A DNA stretch of 64,000 nucleotides from Thiotrichales bacterium (GTDB lineage: Bacteria; Pseudomonadota; Gammaproteobacteria; Thiomicrospirales; Thiomicrospiraceae), in the NCBI GenBank assembly GCA_016938655.1, contig JAFGUG010000011.1, positions 186,001-250,000 of the forward strand, read 5' to 3'. A program made the position numbers and the translations under genes. The notes under the pieces were generated by a model that worked only from the letters and a program-made list of their open reading frames with translations, did no database searches and was not told the DNA's origin. Positions 39,480-51,806 of the stretch are shown here, piece after piece. Position 1 is the stretch's first letter. Every line of letters starts with the position of its first letter.

Positions 39480-40610
39480 ATGGCGGCAACGAAAGTCCTT
39501 ATTGTGGATGATTCTGCGTTAATACGACAGATGTTAGAAGAGATGTTATCGTCCGACCCAATGATAGAAGTGGTTGGAACGGCTGCGGATCCTTACGTGG
39601 CGCGCGAGAAAATTAAAGAGCTGCACCCTGATGTGTTAACTCTGGATATTGAAATGCCACGCATGGATGGTTTGACCTTCCTCAAGAACTTAATGCGCTT
39701 ACACCCTTTACCCGTCATTATGGTTTCTACGCTGACTGAAAGCGGTGCAGATATTACCTTTGAAGCCCTAGAATTAGGTGCAGTGGACTTTGTTACCAAG
39801 CCTAAAATTAACGTTAAAAATACCTTCGAGGCTTACCGTGAAGAGATTTGTGGCAAAGTACGAATGGCTTCAAGAGTCAGCAAGTCCATGTTGGAGCGCC
39901 GTTATCAACGTTACAGTCAAAACCAGCAGACTCCAGCGCACAAGCCTCAACCAATTAAACCTTTGGCTCCGGTAGCAGAAAAACGGTCGCTGGATGATGT
40001 GCTTGGTCAAAATAAACCCGTTAATCGCTCTTTTAGAGCCACCGATAAAATTATAGCTCTAGGCGCTTCGACTGGCGGAACCGAAGCAATTAAAGAAGTG
40101 CTGATGGGCTTGCCTGCTAATGCACCTGCCATGGTTATTACCCAACACATTCCAGCGGCCTTTAGTTTGCCGTTTGCAAAACGAATGGATACGGTGACTG
40201 CTATGACGGTTTGCCAAGCAGAAGATGGCCAAGCCATTTTACCCGGCCATGTTTATATCGCGCCAGGTGACCAGCATTTAATGGTGATGCGCGAAGGCAC
40301 AAAGTATGTGTGCCGTTTAAACGATGGTCCGCCAGTTAACCGTCATAAGCCCTCTGTGGATGTGATGTTTCGTTCTGTGGTACAAAATGTTGGCCCCAAC
40401 GCGATTGGCGTGTTACTAACCGGCATGGGGAACGATGGGGCACAAGGTATGAAAGAGCTTCAAGGGCTTAAAGTGCCAACCATTGCTCAAGATGAAAAAA
40501 CCAGCGTTGTTTGGGGTATGCCAGGCGAGGCAGTTAAGCTCGGTGCAGCGGATGACATTTTGCCTTTAACTTCCATTGCAGCACGCATCATTGCGCTTGC
40601 GGCAAAGTAA
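39480..40610 (+). CDS. cheB: Chemotaxis methylesterase CheB
   Basis: REC + '[17 protein letters not shown]', '[16 protein letters not shown]', '[16 protein letters not shown]'. Confidence 0.97.
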   Translation: MAATKVLIVDDSALIRQMLEEMLSSDPMIEVVGTAADPYVAREKIKELHPDVLTLDIEMPRMDGLTFLKNLMRLHPLPVIMVSTLTESGADITFEALELGAVDFVTKPKINVKNTFEAYREEICGKVRMASRVSKSMLERRYQRYSQNQQTPAHKPQPIKPLAPVAEKRSLDDVLGQNKPVNRSFRATDKIIALGASTGGTEAIKEVLMGLPANAPAMVITQHIPAAFSLPFAKRMDTVTAMTVCQAEDGQAILPGHVYIAPGDQHLMVMREGTKYVCRLNDGPPVNRHKPSVDVMFRSVVQNVGPNAIGVLLTGMGNDGAQGMKELQGLKVPTIAQDEKTSVVWGMPGEAVKLGAADDILPLTSIAARIIALAAK

Positions 40611-40631
40611 TATAAAAACAGTATGAATTTT

Positions 40632-40647
40632 TGGCATATTACCTGCT
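40632..40647 (+). promoter_or_regulatory. Candidate sigma54 promoter upstream of MCP
   Basis: TGGCATA-TTAC-CTGCT; one mismatch to TGGCAYR-N4-TTGCW. Confidence 0.7.
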
Positions 40648-40718
40648 TTAACCTAGCGGTATAGAGACGTTTATCAAGCTTGATCCGTCTTGGCAAATAA
40701 CCGTTAAGGAACTTAAAC

Positions 40719-41972
40719 ATGCTTCAATTCATGAAAGATTACTGGACCGCTTGGGTCGTGACTCTGATTGTTTTTATCGTCAGCTTTCTAGAAGTCACGT
40801 TATTAACCGCTGTTGGCGTGTTACTTCTGTCAATTGTCTGGTCACTGATTGTGGCAAGAGTTGCCGGGGCCAAGCCAGCGTCTTCTAAGCCAGTATCCTC
40901 GGCTCCAACAACTGCGTCACCCGTATCCAGATTGGCAATGGGTGGATCAATGGTTTCTATTTCCACTGCAGATGAATCGATTCACTCAGTGGTCATGGAC
41001 TATGACGAAACCATCAACAGCGAAATCGCAGTAATTAATGATGAGTTAGCCCAAGTCAACGTGTTGATTGCGGAGTCTATTGAAACCCTGAATAACAGCT
41101 TTTCTGGTCTCTACCAACATACTCAGGCAGAATACGAACTGATTCGTTCTTTGCTTGAAAATTTAGGTGGCGATGAACACTCTGATGAGATGAGTGTGCA
41201 AAAGTTCTCTGCCGAGATTAAAGTGGTCTTAACCTATTTGATTGGGTTACTAACAAATTCGAGTCAACGAAGTTCGCAAACCGTTGAAAAAATTGATGAT
41301 ATGGTTGGTCAGATTGAATCCATCTTCACCTTGCTTGAGGATGTAAAAGGCATTGCCGACCAAACGAACTTACTGGCTTTAAATGCAGCTATTGAGGCGG
41401 CACGAGCGGGTGAAGCAGGGCGTGGTTTTGCCGTTGTAGCCGATGAAGTTCGCAAATTATCACTTAACTCAAACCTACTTAACGCACAAATTCGTAAACA
41501 GGCTGAGAAAGCTCGTGGTACGGTTGACCAAGTTCGTCATATCGTCAGTGAAACAGCCAGCAAAGATATGGAACAAGCCGTTTCCTCTGAAAAACAAGTT
41601 GACAATATGTTGAATGACCTTGAAGAGATGAATGGTGGGATTGCCACTAAATTAGGTGATGTATCTGGCATTGTCACTCAAATTGAAGCTAATATCTCTG
41701 ATGCGATGCGGTCGCTGCAATTTGAAGACATTGTTCGTCAGTTAGTTGAGCAGGTGATGAACCACAATTTAAAGTTAAGTCACTTTTCTTCAATGGTGAA
41801 CCAGTTTGTTGAAGAGAGTAAGTCCTTGTCTGTTGCCGATGAAGCAGAATTTAAAGAGCGTATAGAACAGCTAAAAATGGTTGTGTTGCAACAGCGTCAA
41901 GAGATGGAGAATAATCGAATGACTCGAGTGAATGCGGGCAGTATGGATGAAGGGGATATTGATCTGTTCTAG
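40719..41972 (+). CDS. Methyl-accepting chemotaxis protein with N-terminal TM hairpin
   Basis: '[34 protein letters not shown]'; two adjacent TMs. Confidence 0.93.
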   Translation: MLQFMKDYWTAWVVTLIVFIVSFLEVTLLTAVGVLLLSIVWSLIVARVAGAKPASSKPVSSAPTTASPVSRLAMGGSMVSISTADESIHSVVMDYDETINSEIAVINDELAQVNVLIAESIETLNNSFSGLYQHTQAEYELIRSLLENLGGDEHSDEMSVQKFSAEIKVVLTYLIGLLTNSSQRSSQTVEKIDDMVGQIESIFTLLEDVKGIADQTNLLALNAAIEAARAGEAGRGFAVVADEVRKLSLNSNLLNAQIRKQAEKARGTVDQVRHIVSETASKDMEQAVSSEKQVDNMLNDLEEMNGGIATKLGDVSGIVTQIEANISDAMRSLQFEDIVRQLVEQVMNHNLKLSHFSSMVNQFVEESKSLSVADEAEFKERIEQLKMVVLQQRQEMENNRMTRVNAGSMDEGDIDLF

Positions 41973-42011
41973 AGATTGGTTTGAACTTAAACTTGCCCTC
42001 TAATCAAAGTA

Positions 42012-42023
42012 AGCAGGCCTGCT
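42012..42023. repeat. Exact AGCAGGCCTGCT
   Basis: Intergenic, after MCP. Confidence 0.95.
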
Positions 42024-42030
42024 AAAAAAC

Positions 42031-42059
42031 AAAAAAGCTCCAAAGTTGGAGCTTTTTTA
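42031..42059 (+). terminator. Rho-independent terminator
   Basis: AAAAAGCTCCA-AAGT-TGGAGCTTTTTT. Confidence 0.9.
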
Positions 42060-42159
42060 TTGTCTTAGAATATTATTTAAACGCTTAACGTTCGATTAAA
42101 ACAGGTGCGAATCAATTTCAAAAAGAAGGGGTAAGGTTTACATGTCAGTTTAATTTAAA

Positions 42160-42423
42160 TTAAGCCATTCCCCCCATCTTATCGTTCCATAAGCTACCCA
42201 GTAGCAGACTAAAAAAGATACCAAACGCTAGAACGATGTACCAGTAACGACGCATTTTTATCTCTTTTTCGCTCTCTTCATCTGGACGGTCTTTGAAAAA
42301 GACATACAAGAAACCAATCGCACCAATAAATCCAGCAATATTGGCAAAGTAATGAATGTCTGTTAACAGACTAGTAATACCGAGCAAAAGAATCACAGAA
42401 TAGGTAATCAGTAAGGCTCTCAT
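42160..42423 (-). CDS. Small membrane protein of unknown function
   Basis: Start refined to 'MRALLITYSVILLLGI'; three hydrophobic segments; 42546 start would overlap the + strand gene. Confidence 0.65.
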   Translation of the reverse strand: MRALLITYSVILLLGITSLLTDIHYFANIAGFIGAIGFLYVFFKDRPDEESEKEIKMRRYWYIVLAFGIFFSLLLGSLWNDKMGGMA

Positions 42424-42510
42424 GGTTAAATCCTTTATGAGTAGAGATAATAAGTAAGAGGCATATTGTAGTGAATTTAAAGTGCGTTGGGCAACTAAGG
42501 GAGTGATACC

Positions 42511-42822
42511 GTGTATAAATTCAGTTTTTTTGTCCCCGAATCCCATCTTGAGGTGGTTAAAGAAGCGGTTTTTGCGGCCGGGGCAGGCAAGATTGGTGAC
42601 TATGATTCATGCTGTTGGCAAGTGAAAGGCTTGGGCCAGTTTAGAGCGTTACCGGGCAGTCATCCCTTTTTGGGTGTGCAAGGTGTCGTTGAAGAAGTTG
42701 AGGAATATAAGGTCGAAATGGTTTGTGATAATACGCATATCAAGTCGGTGTTAGCGGCCTTAAAGACGGTTCATCCCTATGAAGAGCCAGCGTATGAGGT
42801 TGTTTTGCTTGAAGATTTTTAA
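42511..42822 (+). CDS. NIF3/YqfO C-terminal-like small protein
   Basis: 'MYKFSFFVPESHLEVVKEAVFAAGAGKIGDYDSCCW...HPYEEPAYEVV'. Confidence 0.85.
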   Translation: MYKFSFFVPESHLEVVKEAVFAAGAGKIGDYDSCCWQVKGLGQFRALPGSHPFLGVQGVVEEVEEYKVEMVCDNTHIKSVLAALKTVHPYEEPAYEVVLLEDF

Positions 42823-43026
42823 GGTACTTTTTGACAAGTTCAGACGGGTTTGAAACAAAGTTTAGTACGGTTATTTAAGTATCAAATGGTTATAATTTAT
42901 TTCTATCTAAGCGCAAAAATAAACATATCATAATTTATTGATATTAGAAGATTCTTAGATTAGTATGGATGACGTTGTTTACTTCAACACTCCTCTAAAG
43001 AGCAATTTAATTCCCGAATTTTGGGT

Positions 43027-43057
43027 AACCCAGTTAAGACTTTAACTGGGTTTTTTT
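43027..43057 (+). terminator. Rho-independent terminator
   Basis: AACCCAGTTAA..TTAACTGGGTTTTTTT. Confidence 0.85.
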
Positions 43058-43090
43058 ATGCCTAAAAAACACGTTTAGGCACGGTTTTTC

Positions 43091-43789
43091 TTACTCTTTA
43101 TCAGCAGGGGCAAAGGTAATCAATTCAACTGTAAAAATTAACGTTGAGTTAGGCCCAATGCGTTGTCCAGCCCCTTTTTCACCATACGCCAATTCACTTG
43201 GAATGTAGACTTCCCACTTAGAACCAGCCTTCATTAAAGACAAGGCTTCTTGCCAACCTTTAATGACGTTGCTCATGTAAAACTCTAACGGGGTACCACG
43301 CTCAAAAGAGCTATCAAATACGGTGCCATCAAGTAAGCGACCTTCATAGTGCGCAGTGAGTTTATTTTCTTCGGTTGGCGAAGCACCACTACCGGCGTTA
43401 ATCACTTTGTACTGCAAACCACTTGCAGTGGTTATTACGCCGTCTTTTTTGGCATTTTCAGCTAAGAAAGCTTTCCCTGCTTTGGCGTTTGCTGCAGCCT
43501 GTTCAGAACGCGCTTCAAGTTGCTTTTGCATCATCTGTTTTTTAACGGAATCAATCGCTTCTTTCATTTCAGCTTGAGTGATTTGCATCGGTTTTTTGTT
43601 CATTGCATCTTGTAAGCCTGCGGTTAAGGCTTCGACATCAATTTTTAAACCTTGTTTTTCAAAGTTATTAGCAAGATCAACCCCAAGGGTATAGCTGGCT
43701 TTTTGTTCATTGGTTTTTAAATCGGTGGCTTGCGCAATTGCGCTGTACGAAAAGGCTAGGCCAATTGCGAATAGGGCTGTTTTTTTCAT
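43091..43789 (-). CDS. FKBP-type peptidyl-prolyl cis-trans isomerase (FkpA/Mip-like)
   Basis: Signal peptide, FKBP N and C domains: 'TAHYEGRLLDGTVFDSSFERGTPLEF'. Confidence 0.95.
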   Translation of the reverse strand: MKKTALFAIGLAFSYSAIAQATDLKTNEQKASYTLGVDLANNFEKQGLKIDVEALTAGLQDAMNKKPMQITQAEMKEAIDSVKKQMMQKQLEARSEQAAANAKAGKAFLAENAKKDGVITTASGLQYKVINAGSGASPTEENKLTAHYEGRLLDGTVFDSSFERGTPLEFYMSNVIKGWQEALSLMKAGSKWEVYIPSELAYGEKGAGQRIGPNSTLIFTVELITFAPADKE

Positions 43790-43865
43790 TTATAACGTCC
43801 TTGGTTTGTCATTATTTCTTAAGTGTTTGATTATGAAGCATCATGTTTTTTTAAAAAAATAGAGT

Positions 43866-43895
43866 CAAAAAAAACCACCTGACAAGGTGGTTTCT
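43866..43895. terminator. Terminator-like hairpin
   Basis: AAACCACCTGACAAGGTGGTTT with A/T tracts. Confidence 0.7.
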
Positions 43896-43910
43896 CTATT
43901 GGTGTTCGAT

Positions 43911-44966
<1,056 letters not shown>

Positions 44967-45162
44967 TTAAAATTGCGCTTTTTAAAATTCGTTCATGCGT
45001 ACTTATGTACTTATGTAATCTCTCTAATGTGCTAAAATTTTAGCAGTTTTTGAGGTATAAACTAGCCCTAATACTGATAAAGCATACGTAAAACTGAATT
45101 CATAAAAATTTAGTCAACCTTCAGCGGTCAAATTCTTAAAGCTTGTGTGTTTAAAAAACGCA

Positions 45163-45174
45163 AGCAGGCCTGCT
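45163..45174. repeat. Exact AGCAGGCCTGCT (14-bp palindrome)
   Basis: Intergenic, upstream of ftsK. Confidence 0.95.
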
Positions 45175-45199
45175 TAAACTTATAAATTCGAAGAGCTGC

Positions 45200-47926
45200 A
45201 TGTCTTTTAAACCGGTAAAACCAAAAGTTGATACAAACCAAGCCCCACGTCCCCAAAAGGATGTGAAGAACCATGTGAGTTGGGTGTTTAAAGACGCGGT
45301 TGTTCTGAGTTGCATTGGCTTAGCGTTTTTTCTGTTTATTGTCTTATTTAGTTATGAGGCAACCGATCCGGGGTTTGACTCGGCGGGGGGCGTGCATGAG
45401 ATTAAAAACTACGGTGGTAAAACCGGTGCGTGGTTGTCATCCATGGTGCTCTATGTATTTGGGATATTTGGTTTTTTAATTCCATTTGGCATTCTTTTAG
45501 CAGGTTGGGTGACGTTAAAAATTCGCTCAGGCAGTGAGACCGATTATTTACGATTTGGTGTCAGTTTGCTGGGGCTGATTTTATTGATTTCAGCCGGCAG
45601 TGGCTTGGCCAATTTGTATATGCAACCCCACGGAGGCTTGGTGAACCTGCCTTACTCATCCGGTGGCGTTTGGGGTTATGAGTTCAGCACATGGCTGGTT
45701 GGTGGCATTGATCTACTGGGGGCTACGCTGTTTTTATTGGTGCTGTTCGCTGTCGCCTTTAGCATGTTAAGCAGTTGCACGTGGCTGAGTATCATTGAAT
45801 CAACAGGGCGGGTGGCATGGTCCATTGCAGAAAAAGTTAAAACCCGTGCGCAAAATTCGGATCGTTTAACAAACTTGGCGAGAAAAGCCGAATCCAGTTT
45901 TGCTGGACAATCAGCCAGTTCTTCAAATGCATCCGAAGAAAAGTCAGCAGGCCTGGTGATTGCAAAAAAACACAGCGTTTCAAGGCAAGAGAGTCAGCCC
46001 CAAATCAGTAAACGTCATCCGCTTTTAGCGCCCATTAGTAAGGTTTTTTTAGCCCTTAAAAACCGCACGTTGACTGCCCCCACTAGCAAAACGCCTGATC
46101 AACCCAACCCTACCGCTTATAAAGTTGAACCGAGTATCTCTTTTGATGTGCCCGATTACGAATTACAACCCACCGAACCGGATGGCAAGCCCGCTAAGGT
46201 CACAACCTCTCAACAATCCGCAACGGTGCAATCCAGTCAAGTCGTTGATACAGAGCAGTCAACGAGCGCGCGTAAAACAGAACAAACACAAAGTGCACAC
46301 GTTGATACAGAACCCCCCTCTGTGGCAACTCAAACCCCCTCCGAAAACAGCACGGTTACATCGCCAGCAGGCACCTTGTCGCATGTTAAGGTGGGTACTC
46401 GTAAAGCGCCTACGTCGACCTTTCCGATTATCGAGCACGGTGATTTGCCGAGTTTAGAGTTACTTGACCCCATTCCCGATTATGAAGAGGGCTTCTCAGA
46501 AGAGGAACTGAAAAGTTTATCCGCACTGTTAGAGCAACGCTTGTTGGAATTTGGTATTACCGTCAAGGTTGAATCAGTGCAACCTGGCCCGGTGGTAACG
46601 CGTTTTGAGATTTTACCTGCCCCCGGTGTTAAGGTTAGTCAAATCAATAACTTGGCAAAGGACTTGGCGCGTGTATTGTCGTTGCAATCGGTGCGCGTGG
46701 TCGACGTTATTCCAGGTAAAGCGTTTGTGGGGATTGAAATTCCCAATGAACAACGTGAACTGGTCAGTTTTAGAGAGGTTTTAGCCTCGGACGAATTCCA
46801 ACGCTCGGTGTCGCCTTTAACCATTGCACTCGGTAAAGACATTGCTGGTAAACCGGTGGTGGCGGATATTGCGAAGATGCCTCACTTACTGGTAGCCGGT
46901 ACCACCGGTTCGGGTAAATCGGTTGGGGTAAATAGTATGATTTTGAGTCTGCTTTATAAAAGTAGACCGGATGAAGTTCGCCTAATTATGGTTGACCCAA
47001 AGATGTTGGAACTGTCGATTTACGAAGATATTCCCCATCTGTTAACGCCGGTGGTCACGGATATGAGTGATGCCGCCAATGCCTTGCGTTGGTGTGTGTT
47101 TGAGATGGATCGCCGTTATCAGTTGATGGCCAAATTGGGGGTACGAAACATTGCCGGTTACAATGCCAAGGTCAAAGCGGCCATTGCCGAAGGGAAGCCT
47201 TTGGTCGACCCACTGTATCAGCAGGCCGCCAGTTTTGGTCACGATATAGGCGAATCGCCGCCTACCTTAGATTCTCTGCCGTTTATTGTGGTAGTGGTGG
47301 ACGAATTTGCTGACATGATTATGGTGGTCGGTAAAGAGGTGGAGCAGTTGATTGCACGTATTGCTCAAAAAGCCCGTGCTGCGGGGATACACTTGGTGTT
47401 GGCGACGCAACGTCCATCGGTTAACGTCATTACCGGTTTGATTAAAGCCAATATTCCAACCCGAATTTCGTTTATGGTTAATACCAAAATAGACTCAAGA
47501 ACCATCTTAGATCAAGGGGGGGCGGAGCAATTATTGGGAATGGGGGATATGCTCTTTATGCCGCCCGGTTCAGGGACACCACGCCGTGTGCACGGTGCCT
47601 TTATGAATGATGATGAAGTGCATAAAGTGGTCGAATTTATTAAAACGCAAGGCCAACCGCAATACCTCGACGCGATTACTAAAGGCCCCGGTTCTGGCTC
47701 GGATAGCGACGGTTTTGAAGACGCAGAGCAAGATCTGCTTTACGATGAAGCGGTTGAATTTGTGGTGCAAGGTCGTAAAGTTTCAATCTCCTCAATTCAG
47801 CGTCGTTTTAAAATTGGTTACAATCGTGCGGCCCGTATTGTTGAAACTATGGAGGCCGCAGGCGTGGTTTCTACCAGTGGCAGTAATGGCAACCGTGAAG
47901 TGCTTGCCCCCAAGCCTCAAGATTAA
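45200..47926 (+). CDS. ftsK: DNA translocase FtsK
   Basis: N-terminal TMs, linker, 'HLLVAGTTGSGKSVGVNSMILSLLYK', C-term gamma winged helix. Confidence 0.97.
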   Translation: MSFKPVKPKVDTNQAPRPQKDVKNHVSWVFKDAVVLSCIGLAFFLFIVLFSYEATDPGFDSAGGVHEIKNYGGKTGAWLSSMVLYVFGIFGFLIPFGILLAGWVTLKIRSGSETDYLRFGVSLLGLILLISAGSGLANLYMQPHGGLVNLPYSSGGVWGYEFSTWLVGGIDLLGATLFLLVLFAVAFSMLSSCTWLSIIESTGRVAWSIAEKVKTRAQNSDRLTNLARKAESSFAGQSASSSNASEEKSAGLVIAKKHSVSRQESQPQISKRHPLLAPISKVFLALKNRTLTAPTSKTPDQPNPTAYKVEPSISFDVPDYELQPTEPDGKPAKVTTSQQSATVQSSQVVDTEQSTSARKTEQTQSAHVDTEPPSVATQTPSENSTVTSPAGTLSHVKVGTRKAPTSTFPIIEHGDLPSLELLDPIPDYEEGFSEEELKSLSALLEQRLLEFGITVKVESVQPGPVVTRFEILPAPGVKVSQINNLAKDLARVLSLQSVRVVDVIPGKAFVGIEIPNEQRELVSFREVLASDEFQRSVSPLTIALGKDIAGKPVVADIAKMPHLLVAGTTGSGKSVGVNSMILSLLYKSRPDEVRLIMVDPKMLELSIYEDIPHLLTPVVTDMSDAANALRWCVFEMDRRYQLMAKLGVRNIAGYNAKVKAAIAEGKPLVDPLYQQAASFGHDIGESPPTLDSLPFIVVVVDEFADMIMVVGKEVEQLIARIAQKARAAGIHLVLATQRPSVNVITGLIKANIPTRISFMVNTKIDSRTILDQGGAEQLLGMGDMLFMPPGSGTPRRVHGAFMNDDEVHKVVEFIKTQGQPQYLDAITKGPGSGSDSDGFEDAEQDLLYDEAVEFVVQGRKVSISSIQRRFKIGYNRAARIVETMEAAGVVSTSGSNGNREVLAPKPQD
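45946..45957. repeat. Palindrome variant AGCAGGCCTGGT (11/12)
   Basis: ftsK linker, SAGLV. Confidence 0.8.
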
Positions 47927-47975
47927 CGAACTAAACACACCTAATAAAGATGCTAACAACTAAAGAAGTAGGCGA

Positions 47976-48614
47976 ATGAACTTAAAAAAAATGCTTTCTA
48001 AGCAAGTTAAATCAATAGTTTTTGTCAGTTTAGGAGTAATGTTATCCACCCAAGCACTGGCGGAGAATGCGTTACAAACTTACGTTAATCAACTCAAAAC
48101 CTTTACGGCGAATTTTGAACAAATTCAACCCGATGAAGCCCGTTTTCAATTAAACGAAGCGAATGGCTACTTTAAGTTAGAACGCCCTGGCAAATTAGAG
48201 TGGGTTTATAAAGAACCAGACTCACAACGCATTGTGGTGGATGGTGTCAACCTTTGGGTGCAAGATGATGATTTAGAGCAAGTGACGGTTCGTCCAATTG
48301 ACGACATTAAGGCGGACATTCCATTGAGTTGGTTGCTTTACGACGAGCGCATTGAGAGCCGTTTTGACATTATTAAATCGGGAAATGGCAATGGCATGCA
48401 ATGGTTCAATCTGACACCTAAGCAAGCCACTTACTTTCAAAGCATTGAGATTGGGTTGCAGAATGGTCAGATGAAAGAGGTGTGGATGTACCAAAGTGCT
48501 GACAATATCACTAAGGTACGTTTTAAAGACATCCAAGAGAACCAGCCGATTGCCGCTGCGGAATTTATGCTGAGTGTGCCACCTAATTACGACCTAGTCG
48601 GCCAAGCGCAATAA
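47976..48614 (+). CDS. lolA: Outer-membrane lipoprotein carrier protein LolA
   Basis: 'TFTANFEQIQ...GYFKLERPGKLEWVYKEPDSQRIVVDGVNLWVQDDDLEQVTVR'. Confidence 0.95.
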   Translation: MNLKKMLSKQVKSIVFVSLGVMLSTQALAENALQTYVNQLKTFTANFEQIQPDEARFQLNEANGYFKLERPGKLEWVYKEPDSQRIVVDGVNLWVQDDDLEQVTVRPIDDIKADIPLSWLLYDERIESRFDIIKSGNGNGMQWFNLTPKQATYFQSIEIGLQNGQMKEVWMYQSADNITKVRFKDIQENQPIAAAEFMLSVPPNYDLVGQAQ

Positions 48615-48620
48615 CCTTAA

Positions 48621-50000
48621 ATGGCACTCTATCAACCGCTTTCTGATCGTTTACGCCCCCAAACGTTACAAGAGTACGTGGGGCAAACGCACCTGTTGGG
48701 TAAGAACCGTGCACTGTCGCGTATGTTTGCCAGTGGCACCTTGCACTCCATGGTGTTTTGGGGGCCACCGGGCACCGGTAAAACGACCTTAGCGCGTTTG
48801 ATTGCTAAACAGTCTGACTTACAGTTTATTAGTTTATCGGCCGTTTTGGATGGCGTAAAACAGGTGCGTGAAGCGGTCGAAAAAGCCAAACTGCATCGTG
48901 AACAGTTTAAGCAAGGCACCTTGCTGTTTGTGGACGAAGTTCACCGCTTTAACAAGGCGCAACAAGACGCGTTTTTACCGTTTGTAGAAGACGGCACCTT
49001 TGTGTTTATTGGTGCCACCACCGAAAATCCTTCGTTCGAATTGAATAATGCCTTGCTCTCAAGAGCACGGGTTTACGTGTTGCGTAGTTTGGAAGAGGAT
49101 GAGTTGGCGGCTGTGCTTGAACGCGCGATTCTGTTGATTTCGGACGATTTTCAAACGTCAGCAGGCCTGTCATTTTCGGTTGAGCAAGAAGCTAAAGAAT
49201 TGTTGTTGCAAGCGGCCGATGGCGATGCACGGCGATTATTGAATTACATTGAACAGGCCACCGATTTTGCAGAACCGCTCGAGAACAATGAAACCATTGA
49301 AACCAACGAGGCATCAGCAGAATCACAAGAATCAGCAGGCCTGCTGGTTTTAACGTTAGACCACTGTAAAGAGGTGGTGCAAGGCGGGGTGCGCCGATTT
49401 GATAAAGGCGGCGAAGCGTTTTACGACCAGATTTCTGCTTTGCACAAGTCGGTTCGTGGTTCCGATCCGAATGCCGCTTTGTATTGGTTGGTCAGAATGT
49501 TAGATGGCGGAGCCGATGCTCGGTATTTAGCACGGCGCTTAATTCGCATGGCCAGTGAAGAGATTGGTAATGCCGACCCCAAAGCCTTGCAAATTGCCGT
49601 GAATGCCGCCGAAGCGTATGAACGCCTAGGCTCGCCAGAAGGGGATTTGGCTTTGGCACACGCCGCCAGTTATTTAGCGGTTGCGCCCAAGTCGAATGCG
49701 GCTTACATGGCCTACAAAGCGGCGTTAGCCGATGTGAAAGAGCACGGTTCTTACGATGTACCGTTGCACTTACGCAATGCGCCGACCAAACTGATGGCCG
49801 ATTTGGATTACGGCAAGGGCTACCGTTATGCGCATGACGAACCGGAAGCCTTTGCCGCCGGCGAAAGCTACTTCCCCGAAGATATGCCAGAGCGCGACTA
49901 CTACCAACCGGTCGAGCGTGGTTTGGAGATAAAAATTTCGGCAAAGATGTCGCGTTTGCGTGACTTAAATCAACACGCTATTTATAAAAGACGCTCATAG
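48621..50000 (+). CDS. rarA: Replication-associated recombination protein A (AAA+)
   Basis: '[22 protein letters not shown]', '[16 protein letters not shown]', '[23 protein letters not shown]'. Confidence 0.97.
   Translation: MALYQPLSDRLRPQTLQEYVGQTHLLGKNRALSRMFASGTLHSMVFWGPPGTGKTTLARLIAKQSDLQFISLSAVLDGVKQVREAVEKAKLHREQFKQGTLLFVDEVHRFNKAQQDAFLPFVEDGTFVFIGATTENPSFELNNALLSRARVYVLRSLEEDELAAVLERAILLISDDFQTSAGLSFSVEQEAKELLLQAADGDARRLLNYIEQATDFAEPLENNETIETNEASAESQESAGLLVLTLDHCKEVVQGGVRRFDKGGEAFYDQISALHKSVRGSDPNAALYWLVRMLDGGADARYLARRLIRMASEEIGNADPKALQIAVNAAEAYERLGSPEGDLALAHAASYLAVAPKSNAAYMAYKAALADVKEHGSYDVPLHLRNAPTKLMADLDYGKGYRYAHDEPEAFAAGESYFPEDMPERDYYQPVERGLEIKISAKMSRLRDLNQHAIYKRRS
49160..49171. 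repeat. Palindrome variant AGCAGGCCTGTC (10/12)
   Basis: rarA, SAGLS. Confidence 0.7.
49334..49345. repeat. Exact AGCAGGCCTGCT
   Basis: rarA, SAGLL. Confidence 0.95.
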
Positions 50001-50049
50001 GTTTGCCTAAGCGGCACATATAGCGCACCTAATAACAGGAACGAAACGT

Positions 50050-50430
50050 ATGACAGCACTGGCTTGGTTTGCGATTGCGATGGGGGGCGCATTGGGTGCG
50101 GTTTCACGGTTTGCGATGTCACATCAGGTGTACCAATGGTTTGGTCGTGACTTCGCTTGGGGCACCCTCTCTGTGAATGTGTTGGGGTCTTTTGTAATGG
50201 GCTTAGTGGCGGTTCTGTTGGTGGATAAGTTTGCCGTCGCAAACGAGTGGCGTGCCTTTATTATGGTGGGTTTTCTGGGTGCCTTTACGACTTTTTCGAC
50301 CTTCTCTTATGAAACCATGGAGTATATTCAAGTTGGTGAAATCAATAAAGCCTTCTTGAATATCGCCTTGAGTTTAGTCACCTGTTTAGTGGCGGTTTGG
50401 GCAGGCATGCTGGCCGCTAGACAGTTTTGA
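50050..50430 (+). CDS. crcB: Fluoride ion exporter CrcB/FluC
   Basis: 'GGALGAVSRFAMS', 'GFLGAFTTFSTFSYE'. Confidence 0.96.
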   Translation: MTALAWFAIAMGGALGAVSRFAMSHQVYQWFGRDFAWGTLSVNVLGSFVMGLVAVLLVDKFAVANEWRAFIMVGFLGAFTTFSTFSYETMEYIQVGEINKAFLNIALSLVTCLVAVWAGMLAARQF

Positions 50431-50594
50431 TTGCCGACTCAAAGCGGTGAATCTTGCCCAAAAATTTCAGCGAAATTCTCGTTTCCTCTCCCATCAAAAA
50501 GCAGTAGAATCGACTACTCAAATTCTTTTATAAAACGCGAACAGTAAAAACCCGTTAAGTGGCCAACCTACCCAACTCGCAAGGTATCAAAAGT

Positions 50595-51716
50595 ATGACG
50601 GATAACGCACCCTTAAAACACACGGCACTCTTTAATCTTCACCAACGCTTAGGTGCCAAACTGGTGCCGTTTGCCGGTTATGAGATGCCGGTGCACTATC
50701 CATTCGGCATTAAAAAAGAGCACCTGCATACGCGTGCGCAAGCCGGTCTGTTTGATGTCTCGCACATGGGACAAATTCGATTAAGGGGTAAACGTGCGGC
50801 AACCGCACTTGAACGTTTAGTGCCCGTGGACATTATTGATTTACCCAAAGGTTGCCAACGTTATGCGCTGTTTACCAATGAGCTGGGTGGCGTGCTGGAT
50901 GATTTAATGGTGACGAATGCGGGCGATCATCTGTTTTTAGTGGTCAACGCGGGCTGTAAAGAGCAGGACATTGCCCATCTACAACTGCACTTAAAAGACC
51001 AATGTGACATTGAGATATTAACCGATCATGCGTTGTTAGCCTTGCAAGGCCCGGCAGCGGCGCACGTTTTAGCCGAGCTGGTCCCTGAGTCCGCCGAGAT
51101 GGTTTTTATGACCGCTAGAACGTTGGTGTTGAATGGCGTGGAATGTTTGGTGAGTCGTTCGGGGTATACCGGTGAAGACGGTTTTGAAATTTCCGTGCCG
51201 AATCAACACGCTGAAGCCCTTGCTCAGTTACTATTAGCGAATGAACTGGTTAAGATGATTGGCTTAGGTGCGCGTGATTCATTACGCTTAGAGGCGGGGT
51301 TGTGTCTTTACGGCCACGAATTAACGCCGGCGATTACTCCGGTAGAGGCCAGTTTGTTGTGGGCGCTCTCTAAAACACGGCGTGCCGATGGTGCGCGTGC
51401 TGGCGGGTATATGGGCGCGGAAAAGATTCTTGCACAGATTGCCAATGGCGTTGAGCGTAAACGGGTTGGTTTAAAACCGCTTGGAAAAATGCCGGTTAGA
51501 GAGGGCGCAGAACTGGTCGATGAAGCTGGCAATGTGGTCGGGTTTGTGAGCAGTGGGGGCTTTGGTGTTTCGCTGAATGCGCCGGTTGCCATGGGCTATT
51601 TGCCGACCGAATTGGCACAAGCCGGCACGTTGGTTAATGCGCTGGTTCGCAATAAATCCGTGCCGATGCAGGTGGTGACATTGCCCTTTGTAAAACCAAA
51701 TTATTATCGTGGCTAG
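50595..51716 (+). CDS. gcvT: Glycine cleavage system aminomethyltransferase (T protein)
   Basis: 'KHTALFNLHQRLGAKLVPFAGYEMPVHY'; start refined to 50595. Confidence 0.97.
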   Translation: MTDNAPLKHTALFNLHQRLGAKLVPFAGYEMPVHYPFGIKKEHLHTRAQAGLFDVSHMGQIRLRGKRAATALERLVPVDIIDLPKGCQRYALFTNELGGVLDDLMVTNAGDHLFLVVNAGCKEQDIAHLQLHLKDQCDIEILTDHALLALQGPAAAHVLAELVPESAEMVFMTARTLVLNGVECLVSRSGYTGEDGFEISVPNQHAEALAQLLLANELVKMIGLGARDSLRLEAGLCLYGHELTPAITPVEASLLWALSKTRRADGARAGGYMGAEKILAQIANGVERKRVGLKPLGKMPVREGAELVDEAGNVVGFVSSGGFGVSLNAPVAMGYLPTELAQAGTLVNALVRNKSVPMQVVTLPFVKPNYYRG

Positions 51717-51741
51717 GCTAATCGATTTTGTAATCAAAACC

Positions 51742-51753
51742 AGCAGGCCTGCT
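51742..51753. repeat. Exact AGCAGGCCTGCT
   Basis: Intergenic gcvT-gcvH. Confidence 0.95.
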
Positions 51754-51806
51754 GACTTTTAAAACGTATTAAAAAACCCCAGTATCAATTGATTTAGGAG
51801 AACCCT

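Noticed and set aside
45000-45020. Direct repeat ACTTATGT upstream of trxB
   Set aside because: Only an 8-bp repeat in AT-rich DNA; likely chance.
50431-50594. Possible glycine riboswitch upstream of gcvT
   Set aside because: Short gap with no recognisable tandem aptamer features; cannot support from sequence alone.
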